Below, piece by piece: positions 8,478 to 13,282 of a stretch of DNA of 13,282 nt; position 1 is the stretch's first letter, and every line of letters starts with the position of its first letter. Made by a program: the position numbers and the translations under genes. The notes beneath the pieces are model-generated. The model saw only the letters and a program-made list of their open reading frames with translations, did no database searches and was not told the origin of the DNA. Origin of the DNA: an uncultured Ruminococcus sp. (GTDB lineage Bacteria; Bacillota; Clostridia; Oscillospirales; Ruminococcaceae); the NCBI GenBank assembly GCA_900556055.1, contig USNJ01000043.1, positions 1-13,282 of the forward strand, written 5' to 3'.

Positions 8478-8912
8478 TTATTCCAAATGAGATGTGCAAT
8501 GCGGGCAACGGGTTGCGTAATCGGCAATCTCGGATTTGCAGTAAGGGCATAGACGCGGTTCCGGTGCAGGCGCCGGTTCCGGAGTAAGCTTGTTGATCTG
8601 GCGAATCATCAGGAAGATGACAAAAGCGAGAATCAGAAAATCCAGTACGGAATTAATGAAGCTGCCGTAAGCGAGCACAGGCGCACCAGCCTTTTTTGCT
8701 GCCTCCAGCGTAGCATATTCCTTGCCGTTGAGGCTGATAAACGGATTGGAAAAATCCATCTTGCCAAGCGCCATGCCTAATGGAGGCATAACGACATCGT
8801 TTACCAGCGAGCTGACGATTTTGCCGAAAGCACCGCCGATAATAACGCCGACAGCCATATCCATAACATTACCGCGCATAGCAAATTTCTTAAAATCTTC
8901 CTTCATAGACAT
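8478..8912 (-). CDS. mscL: Large-conductance mechanosensitive channel MscL with C-terminal zinc ribbon
   Basis: MscL is a homopentameric inner-membrane channel that opens under high membrane tension and releases solutes during hypo-osmotic shock. The ATG at 8912 follows GAGGGG at a 9-base spacing; an upstream extension of 43 residues is rejected. The 144-residue product begins with the family N-terminus ([19 protein letters not shown]). TM1 is at about residues 14-44 ([20 protein letters not shown]), with a periplasmic loop to about 80 and TM2 at about 82-105 ([20 protein letters not shown]). [10 protein letters not shown] linker leads to a CPYC...CPHC ribbon with Cys122, Cys125, Cys136 and Cys139. 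This tail stands in place of the usual short cytoplasmic helical bundle. The gene is divergent from the DnaA-like gene. Confidence 0.93.
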   Translation of the reverse strand: MSMKEDFKKFAMRGNVMDMAVGVIIGGAFGKIVSSLVNDVVMPPLGMALGKMDFSNPFISLNGKEYATLEAAKKAGAPVLAYGSFINSVLDFLILAFVIFLMIRQINKLTPEPAPAPEPRLCPYCKSEIADYATRCPHCTSHLE

Positions 8913-8978
8913 ATATGAACACCCCTCGTTAAAAGTATTTTTTATAGTATTCTCGTTTAATGCTGAATTTCCTGCTGC

Positions 8979-9007
8979 TTGACGAAAAAGTGCTTGTGAC
9001 ATATAAT
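8979..9007 (+). promoter_or_regulatory. Sigma-A type promoter of the DnaA-like gene
   Basis: TTGACG (8979-8984) and TATAAT (9002-9007) have a 17-bp spacer. The ATG at 9072 is 65 bases downstream, leaving a leader of about 55 bases. No equally good promoter was found for the divergent mscL. Confidence 0.85.
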
Positions 9008-9071
9008 AAAAGGGAATAAATTCTGCGTTATGCAGGTTCATTTAGTTAGATATAGAGATGGAGGAAGAATT

Positions 9072-9407
9072 ATGCGTGACGATTTAGTAGTACCAGGCGA
9101 AGGCGAGGAGAATTATGTCCTGGCCCGTGATGCCAGAGTTGTGACTGTACCGTTCTCTCCCTTGGAAGAACGTATGCAGAAGGAAAAACCGGAGGTTTTT
9201 GCACGTCTGCAAAAGCTGAAGGAAATTATCGGTGAGGAAACCTTCAAGCGCCTTGTAAGCAAGGTGCATAACATCAACTATGCTGATACCCGTATCATGA
9301 TTGTTGCTGAAAGCGAACTGCACCGTACCAACATTGAAAGAGAGATTTTACCGGCTATTGCTGAGGCTTTTGAGGTTACCAGCATCCGCGTTGTGACCCA
9401 AGGATAA
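9072..9407 (+). CDS. Small protein resembling DnaA domain I
   Basis: The start is fixed by GGAGG at 9060-9064, 7 bases before the ATG at 9072; an earlier ATG at 9030 lacks a ribosome site. The product has 111 residues. After a leader of about 40 residues, the segment from about residue 45 (ARLQKLKEIIGEETFKRLVS, then ADTRIMIVAESELHRTNIER and EILPAIAEAFEV) follows the pattern of the DnaA N-terminal domain. That pattern is a helix pair, a strand of the type LxLxAPN, then a helix and a final strand. The tryptophan common in DnaA domain I is absent. DnaA domain I recruits helicase and regulators, so an adaptor role is possible. No ATPase or DNA-binding domain is present, and the assignment rests on pattern by eye. 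The gene stands alone, with a strong promoter, before tRNA-Pro. Confidence 0.7.
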   Translation: MRDDLVVPGEGEENYVLARDARVVTVPFSPLEERMQKEKPEVFARLQKLKEIIGEETFKRLVSKVHNINYADTRIMIVAESELHRTNIEREILPAIAEAFEVTSIRVVTQG

Positions 9408-9425
9408 AATTTTTCAAAAAAAGTG

Positions 9426-9454
9426 TTGACAAAAGCTTAAAGATGCTTTATAAT
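9426..9454 (+). promoter_or_regulatory. Consensus promoter of tRNA-Pro
   Basis: TTGACA (9426-9431) and TATAAT (9449-9454) are perfect consensus hexamers with a 17-bp spacer, 35 bases before the tRNA. A leader hairpin GTTGCTG/CAGCAAC (9462-9480) lies between promoter and tRNA. Confidence 0.93.
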
Positions 9455-9489
9455 TACATTCGTTGCTGATGAACAGCAACAACAAATGT

Positions 9490-9566
9490 CGGGGCGTGGC
9501 GCAGTTTGGTAGCGCGCTTGTTTCGGGTACAAGAGGCCGTGAGTTCGAATCTCGCCGCCCCGACCA
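9490..9566 (+). tRNA. tRNA-Pro (anticodon CGG)
   Basis: The 77-base gene folds as a complete cloverleaf. The acceptor CGGGGCG pairs with CGCCCCG, the D arm contains the usual AGTTTGGTAGC, and the anticodon stem CTTGT/ACAAG encloses the loop TTCGGGT, giving anticodon CGG. The T loop is TTCGAAT, the discriminator is A and CCA is encoded. It reads proline codon CCG. The integrase relic downstream suggests that its 3' end served as an integration site. Confidence 0.97.
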
Positions 9567-9580
9567 AATTTAAAACTTAG

Positions 9581-9607
9581 GAACCGCATGAGAATGCGGT
9601 TCTTTTT
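9581..9607 (+). terminator. Terminator of tRNA-Pro
   Basis: GAACCGCAT and ATGCGGTTC form a perfect 9-bp stem with a GAGA tetraloop, followed by five T. It lies 14 bases past the tRNA CCA end. Confidence 0.93.
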
Positions 9608-9654
9608 GTATGCTGAAGCTTTAAAGGACGAAAGGAAAATGAGAAAAATACTGC

Positions 9655-9720
9655 TTTGTCCGATATTTGTCCAATATTTGCTCCAACTGCCTATTTAGAA
9701 CACTTTAGAATGCATTAGAA
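9655..9720. repeat. Two sets of helically phased short direct repeats
   Basis: TTTGTCC occurs at 9655 and 9666, with a variant TTTGCTCC at 9677, an 11-bp period. TTAGAA then occurs at 9695, 9705 and 9715, exactly 10 bp apart. Both sets lie between tRNA-Pro and the integrase relic, where a recombinase would bind arm or accessory sites. Protein binding is an inference from position and phasing. Confidence 0.6.
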
Positions 9721-9757
9721 AAAGCCTGCTTTTCAACTTAATGAAATAGCAGGCTTT
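9721..9757. terminator. Inverted repeat, probable terminator of the integrase relic
   Basis: AAAGCCTGCT (9721-9730) and AGCAGGCTTT (9748-9757) are perfect complements with a 17-base loop. A T-rich tract follows on the plus strand. It lies just past the stop of the minus-strand integrase relic, so it could end that transcript. Confidence 0.6.
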
Positions 9758-9762
9758 ATTTT

Positions 9763-10038
9763 TTATGGCAGCAGTCCTTTGATGGCGTTTTCGTATTTAT
9801 CCATAGCTTTTTGATGAGTATTTTCTAAAGGCAGCGCGTAGGTGCGTCTGGTGAATCCTGCGTCATTGTGGCCTAACAGCTCGCAGATATCTTCAACGGA
9901 AACACCTTGGTCGCGCAGGTTGCTGCCGTTATCAGGAAAGACGTAGAGCAGGTTCTTTCCATGAATTGAGGGATTATAAAGCGGCTGCGTGCTGGTAACA
10001 TCGGGCGCTTTTTGTATTTCGTTGGCATTACGAATACG
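9763..10038 (-). pseudogene. Tyrosine recombinase (integrase) C-terminal relic
   Basis: This 92-codon open stretch has no start; it is bounded upstream by a stop at 10039-10041. It encodes the C-terminal signature of phage-type tyrosine recombinases: LRDQGVSVEDICELLGHND with the conserved Gly-His, then FTRRTYALPLENTHQKAM with the catalytic tyrosine in TRRTYA. The HxLRHT box that should lie directly before LRDQG is missing: the sequence reads LLYVFPDNGSNLRDQG, which suggests an internal deletion. Without that arginine box and the N-terminal domains it cannot be active. Its place about 200 bp from the 3' end of tRNA-Pro, pointing toward the tRNA, is typical of an integrase of a tRNA-targeted island. 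The family call is confident; the decay model is inferred. Confidence 0.85.
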
Positions 10039-10045
10039 TTATATC

Positions 10046-10785
10046 TTACCAATGCAGGAAATTTATAATAACCTGAATCATAATTTCTTTTTCTTCTGGG
10101 CGTGATTCTGCAATCATAAGGGTGATGGCAACAAGAGCACTGTCGCTGATAATTTTTTTACCATCGTTATATAGTGCGTTATTCTGGTTTAGGAAATATA
10201 AGAACAGAGCTGCAGCGATACGTTTGCAACCATCATTAAATGGATGGTCCTTTACTAAGAAGTAGAGCAGATTGGCTGCTTTTTCTTCTAGTGATGGATA
10301 TGCATCTTGACCAAATGCACTTTGATAATTTGCCAGGTTCTTTTTCCACGCCAAACACATCAGATGTCTGGCTAAATTCCATACTTTTTATAAGCTTCAT
10401 ACATTCGCCATACTTAAGCAGATAAGAGCATTTAGAACCTTCAGGTATAGCAACGCACTGATGATCATAGGCATCAAGCAGTTCTAAAGAACGTGAATAC
10501 TCATGAACCACTTTCAAAACATCTTCTGCATCAATACCAACAAGTCCACCTATAATATTAGACTGTATTTGTACTGTTTTATTCAACACAGCTAACCGTT
10601 TTTCATTAATTGCAAATCCTTCTGTTAAATATTGCTTAAGGATATTGGTTGCCCACTTGCGGAAAAGAACGCCACGAGGAGATTTTACACGGTAGCCAAC
10701 GGAGATAATGACATCTAAAGAATACATTTTTACAGGTTTGTCGGAATTTGCAATATGCAAAAAATGCATATTGCTTTTTTGTATA
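10046..10785 (-). pseudogene. rhuM: RhuM-family protein with C-terminal Fic domain, frameshifted and 5'-truncated
   Basis: Two frames together make most of a RhuM/Fic fusion. The upstream frame (about 10785 to 10330) reads the RhuM core MYSLDVIISVGYRVKSPRG and LFRKWATNILKQYLTEGF, and continues to QTSDVFGVEKEPGK. The downstream frame (about 10327 to 10046) resumes with YQSAFGQDAYPSLEEKAANL and the Fic box HPFNDGCKRIAA. Relative to my memory of the family, about ten residues are missing at the switch, so a small out-of-frame deletion is likely. The 5' end stops at the IS200-type element, and no start codon or RhuM N-terminus is present. Fic enzymes usually AMPylate protein targets; the motif has Cys where classical Fic has Asn, which may be normal in this fusion family. 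Such genes are common island cargo. Confidence 0.85.
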
Positions 10786-10789
10786 CAAA

Positions 10790-10812
10790 AACCCCGCCAT
10801 TGTGGCGGGGTT
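10790..10812. repeat. Left-end hairpin of the IS200-type element
   Basis: A perfect 10-bp stem with a TTG loop. In this family such imperfect or perfect terminal palindromes are recognised as single-stranded hairpins by TnpA. Confidence 0.8.
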
Positions 10813-10846
10813 AAAAAGAGCTTAAGCGGTGAGCAAAGAAAAAAAG

Positions 10847-10904
10847 CTCCTAATGTGTTAATATACTAATGACCTGCCAGTCAAAGTAAAAAACACATTA
10901 GGAG
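10847..10904 (+). promoter_or_regulatory. Leader stem that hides the tnpA ribosome site
   Basis: CTCCTAATGTGTT (10847-10859) and AACACATTAGGAG (10892-10904) are perfectly complementary over 13 bp with a 32-base loop. The 3' arm includes most of the AGGAGG ribosome site (10900-10905), 8 bases before the tnpA start. In mRNA this would block initiation, as described for IS200, whose transposase is kept very low by a leader hairpin. Confidence 0.8.
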
Positions 10905-10913
10905 GACATTAAA

Positions 10914-11387
10914 ATGCCGAAAAAGCAAGATAATATCGTAAATAGTTTAGCACATACCAAGTGGAATTGTAAGTACCATATAGTATTTGCGCCAAAATAT
11001 CGTAGAAAAATTTTTTATGAAGAAAAAAGATTGGCGATAAGGGATATATTAAGAACAATATGCGGATGGAAAGGAGTAGAGATAATAGAGGGAGAAGTAT
11101 GTCCAGATCATGTACATCTGTTGTTAAGTATCCCGCCCAAAATGAGCGTTTCGTATTTCGTAGGATACTTAAAAGGAAAAAGTAGTCTGATGATGTTCCA
11201 ACGGTTTGGAAATATGAAATTCGCATATCGAAATCGCGAATTTTGGTGTAAGGGATACTATGTAGATACAGTAGGTAAAAATACTACTGCAATAAAAGAA
11301 TACATAGCAAATCAATTGGAGCGAGATAAAGAAATGGACCAGTTGGTGTTATTTGATCCTAAAGACCCATTTATGGGTAGCAAGTAA
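10914..11387 (+). CDS. tnpA: IS200-type transposase TnpA (Y1 HUH nuclease)
   Basis: TnpA is a small dimeric single-strand transposase that cuts and rejoins element ends through a 5'-phosphotyrosine link. The 157-residue product has the family length. It opens with HTKWNCKYHIVFAPKYRRKI, carries the HUH metal motif HVH at His66 and His68 (PDHVHLLLSI), and has FWCKGYYVDTVG followed by the catalytic helix KEYIANQ. By comparison with IS608 TnpA the nucleophile is Tyr130, with Gln134 completing the site. All key residues are present, so the enzyme is probably active. AGGAGG is 8 bases upstream but buried in a leader stem. The codon use is AT-rich (ATA, AGA, TTA), unlike the flanking genes, which fits recent arrival. 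Confidence 0.96.
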   Translation: MPKKQDNIVNSLAHTKWNCKYHIVFAPKYRRKIFYEEKRLAIRDILRTICGWKGVEIIEGEVCPDHVHLLLSIPPKMSVSYFVGYLKGKSSLMMFQRFGNMKFAYRNREFWCKGYYVDTVGKNTTAIKEYIANQLERDKEMDQLVLFDPKDPFMGSK

Positions 11388-11467
11388 TAATTGCATGGCT
11401 GGCAGGCCAATAAAAGACACATTTATGTGTGGCTGCTGAAGATAGGGCTATGCCCGAAAAATAAAAG

Positions 11468-11486
11468 CCACCCGCTAGGCGGGTGG
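11468..11486. repeat. Right-end hairpin of the IS200-type element
   Basis: CCACCCGC and GCGGGTGG form a perfect 8-bp stem with a TAG loop. It is the last palindrome before the sequence turns into the leader of the MATE gene. A further small palindrome (GGGC/GCCC) lies just inside it. Confidence 0.75.
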
Positions 11487-11599
11487 ATCTTTACTTTCCT
11501 GATTGTGCTATATTTTGACTGATAAGTCAGTGATATATATTGTAATACCGGACTGATACTGCTGCTTGGGAGAGAGCAGCTAAAGGAGGTTCTTTTTTT

Positions 11600-12946
11600 A
11601 TGCTTCAGAATATGACTGAAGGCGCACCATTAAAGCTGATTATTCCCTTTATGGTGCCGCTTCTGATAGGAAATGTTTTTCAGCAGCTGTATAATATTGC
11701 CGATATTATTATTGTCGGGCGGACGATTGGCGTGAATGCTTTGGCTGCTGTTGGCGCGGTATCACCGCTGTTTATGCTCACGATGGTGCTGACGATTGGT
11801 CTCAGCAACGGCTTTACTGTTGTTACGGGACAGCGTTACGGTGCGCAGGATATGCAGGGAATGCGCCGCAGCATTGCTACCTGCGTTGTATTGAGTATAT
11901 TTTTCGTATTTCTTATTATGGGTATTATGCATTTGGTTATCGACCCGATGCTGGTGATGATGAATATTCCGCCGGAGCTGATGGAGGATGCTTACGCCTA
12001 TGTAATGATTATTGTCGACGGTCTGCTGGCGATGATGGCGTATAATCTTTTGTCGGGTATTATGCGTTCACTTGGTGACAGTAAAACGCCGCTGTACTTT
12101 CTTATTGTGTCTTCGATAGTGAATATTATTTTAGCACTTGTTTTCATCATCAGCTTTGGCTGGGGTGTACCGGGAAGCGCCTTTGCCTTGGTTATTGCCC
12201 AGGCTTTTTCCGCAGTGCTGTGCGTAATTTATATTTACAAGCGCTTTCCGCAGTTGCATATTCATCGCAGTGATTTCAATTTAGACTGGCCGGAGCTGTG
12301 GGCGCATCTGCGTATGGGCTTGCCGATGGCAGTGCAGTTTTCTGTTTTGGGCTTGGGCATTATTATTTTGCAGTCAGTCTGCAATAAATTCGGCAGTGAC
12401 CAGATTGCCGGCTTTACTACGGCAATGCGCGTGGAGCAGCTGGCGCTGCAGCCGATGATTTCCTTCGGCATTGCTATGGCTGTGTTTACGGCGCAGAATT
12501 TCGGTGCTCGCCGCTTTGACCGCATCCGCGATGCGGTGCACCGCTGCTCGCTGCTGACGCTGGCCTTCAGCTTGTTTGCCGCAGTTGTGGTCTTTGCTTT
12601 CGGCGAAGAGGTTATCGGTATCTTCCTTGATAATCCATCACCGACAGTTATGGAGTCCGCACATCTTTACATTCTGTATACCGTGCCTGTCTACTTCTTC
12701 CTCAGTCAGATTTTTATTTATCGTAACGCCTGCCAGGGCATGGGCGTAAGCATGATTCCTATGCTTTCGGGTGTTGTGGAGCTTATTATGCGTTCTATCG
12801 CAGCAATATATCTCAGTGTGCCCTTTGGCTATGAGGGCATCTGTATGGCGGAGCCGATTGCCTGGATCAGTTGTGCTGTTTTCGTTTTTGCAGCCTACCA
12901 TTATTTTGTGCGTCTGCTGGAAAAGAAATATACACCTGTTAACTGA
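11600..12946 (+). CDS. MATE family efflux transporter
   Basis: MATE proteins are inner-membrane antiporters that expel organic cations, drugs or metabolites in exchange for Na+ or H+. The 448-residue product has the usual length and two related halves of six membrane helices each. The N-terminal repeat has FMVPLLIGNVFQQLYNIADI and IIVGRTIGVNALAAVGAVSP, typical of the family, with VVTGQRYGAQD after helix 2. The second half has GLPMAVQFSVLGLGIIILQS and FTAQNFGARRFDR, which echoes the first-half motif. AAAGGAGG lies 10 bases before the ATG. The leader has a 6-bp hairpin (GCTGCT/AGCAGC, 11561-11580) directly before the ribosome site, and TTGACT at about 11516-11521 could be a weak -35. No linked regulator is present and the substrate cannot be told from sequence. 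Confidence 0.94.
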   Translation: MLQNMTEGAPLKLIIPFMVPLLIGNVFQQLYNIADIIIVGRTIGVNALAAVGAVSPLFMLTMVLTIGLSNGFTVVTGQRYGAQDMQGMRRSIATCVVLSIFFVFLIMGIMHLVIDPMLVMMNIPPELMEDAYAYVMIIVDGLLAMMAYNLLSGIMRSLGDSKTPLYFLIVSSIVNIILALVFIISFGWGVPGSAFALVIAQAFSAVLCVIYIYKRFPQLHIHRSDFNLDWPELWAHLRMGLPMAVQFSVLGLGIIILQSVCNKFGSDQIAGFTTAMRVEQLALQPMISFGIAMAVFTAQNFGARRFDRIRDAVHRCSLLTLAFSLFAAVVVFAFGEEVIGIFLDNPSPTVMESAHLYILYTVPVYFFLSQIFIYRNACQGMGVSMIPMLSGVVELIMRSIAAIYLSVPFGYEGICMAEPIAWISCAVFVFAAYHYFVRLLEKKYTPVN

Positions 12947-13088
12947 AAATAATGCAGAAAAATATTCCGCTGAACTGCATAGTAATTACGTGCTTGAAAT
13001 ATTTTTACTATGAGAATTTATCTCGACAAAAATTCCTGCGCAGGTTACAATTAAAGTACAGAGAATACATTTAAGGATGGTGAATGCT
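12947..13088. other. Intergenic region after the MATE gene
   Basis: The stretch contains CATAGTAA/TTACTATG (12978-13012), an 8-bp stem with a 19-base loop and no T run after it, so it is not a clear terminator. I see no convincing promoter. AAGGATGG ends shortly before the ATG at 13089. Confidence 0.4.
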
Positions 13089-13214
13089 ATGAAAAAAATC
13101 TTGCTGCTTCTGTCGATGCTGATGACGATGCTTCCGTCCGGCTGCTTCATGATGCCGTATGCAGGACGGTCGTTCTCTGTGCCACCGTCAAAATATCTAT
13201 ATTCTGTCTTGTAG
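13089..13214 (+). CDS. Putative short secreted or lipoprotein-like peptide, doubtful 3' part
   Basis: ATG at 13089 follows AAGGATGG and starts a 41-residue frame. Residues 1-15 look like a signal peptide (MKKILLLLSMLMTML), followed by PSGC, close to a lipobox but with Pro where Leu is usual. After the cysteine the frame continues for only about 22 unremarkable residues to TAG. Lipoproteins are rarely this short, so the gene may be frameshifted, or the sequence may switch to unrelated DNA near 13130-13150. The opposite strand of the same interval reads as coding. Confidence 0.35.
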   Translation: MKKILLLLSMLMTMLPSGCFMMPYAGRSFSVPPSKYLYSVL

Positions 13215-13282
13215 TTCACTCCATTGCCGAAGAGTGTGTACTCACTGCCCAGGTCGTCAGAGAGCAATGCTCCATCGGCAGG
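13089..13282 (-). CDS. Possible partial gene entering from the right edge, unknown
   Basis: The minus strand is open from the window edge. It reads a protein-like stretch (GSEYTLFGNGVNYKTEYRYF, then GGTENDRPAYGIMKQPDGS) with regular codon use until about 13140. The frame stays open to 12986, but that part lies antisense to the plus-strand signal peptide and is probably not real. I do not recognise the family. It and the plus-strand frame cannot both be full genes here, so one of them is cut by a join or a rearrangement. Confidence 0.3.

Larger units (their letters stand above)
10788..11490 (+). mobile_element. IS200-type insertion sequence (IS200/IS605 family), ends approximate
   Basis: The element has a single Y1 transposase and terminal hairpins in place of inverted repeats, as the family does. 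The left hairpin is 10 bp with a 3-base loop (AACCCCGCCA/TGGCGGGGTT, 10790-10812). The right hairpin is CCACCCGC/GCGGGTGG (11468-11486). There is no accessory tnpB. The exact cleavage sites lie a few bases outside the hairpins and cannot be fixed here; no target duplication is expected. It borders the truncated 5' end of the rhuM pseudogene. Confidence 0.85.

Noticed and set aside
8913..9041. 43-residue N-terminal extension of MscL
   Set aside because: MscL homologues start at the conserved [12 protein letters not shown] region; the extension would overlap the promoter of the divergent gene.
9655..9720. CRISPR-like array
   Set aside because: Units are 6-7 bases at 10-11-bp period with no spacers of CRISPR length and no cas genes nearby.
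10046..10785. Toxin-antitoxin (Fic/Doc) or defence module
   Set aside because: The Fic part belongs to a RhuM fusion, no antitoxin gene is adjacent, and the gene is frameshifted and truncated.
10909..11226. Minus-strand ORF opposite tnpA
   Set aside because: It is a shadow of the transposase. An antisense RNA is possible in IS200 elements but nothing in the sequence proves it.
12262..12901. Minus-strand ORFs opposite the MATE gene
   Set aside because: Antisense to a strong transporter frame, no ribosome sites or protein character.
12978..13012. Terminator for the MATE gene
   Set aside because: The stem is AT-rich with a long loop and no following T run.

Overview
The window looks like gut Firmicutes DNA made of at least two compositional blocks. 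Block one (about 1-7.9 kb) carries clostridial, Ruminococcus-like housekeeping genes: rarA, glyA, an uncharacterised membrane/beta-propeller pair, a dnaD-dnaC helicase-loading operon and the 3' part of tyrS. Block two (about 7.9-13.1 kb) carries the 5' part of tyrS, mscL with a zinc-ribbon tail, a small DnaA-domain-I-like protein, tRNA-Pro(CGG), a decayed island, an IS200-type element and a MATE exporter. Its style is closer to Negativicutes (Phascolarctobacterium-like). Both taxon names are impressions from protein style and codon use; no search was run.

Layout. On the minus strand lie rarA (49-1320), a frameshifted ORF remnant (1380-1706), glyA (1753-3009) and a two-gene unit of unknown function (3097-4889). 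That unit and dnaD-dnaC (5030-7041, plus) diverge from a shared region of about 140 bp with back-to-back promoters. dnaC and tyrS (7094-8311, minus) converge on one bidirectional terminator. mscL (8478-8912, minus) and the DnaA-like gene (9072-9407, plus) are divergent. Next come tRNA-Pro, phased short repeats, an integrase relic and a broken rhuM-fic gene (9567-10785), which together look like the remains of an island integrated at the tRNA. An IS200-type element (about 10.79-11.49 kb) abuts the broken 5' end of rhuM. The MATE gene (11600-12946) follows, then a short disputed region to the window end.

The genes form no single pathway. The functional groupings are helicase loading (DnaD with the DnaC/DnaI-type loader), one-carbon metabolism (GlyA), fork maintenance (RarA), translation (TyrS, tRNA-Pro) and membrane physiology (MscL, MATE).

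The most important observation is structural. Codon choice changes abruptly inside tyrS near 7.86-7.96 kb, where the neighbouring gene content also changes. A second strand conflict appears near 13.1-13.2 kb. Either recombination in conserved sequence or a chimeric assembly would explain this, and it should be settled before any synteny claim is made across 7.9 kb. I found no convincing new defence or other novel system.
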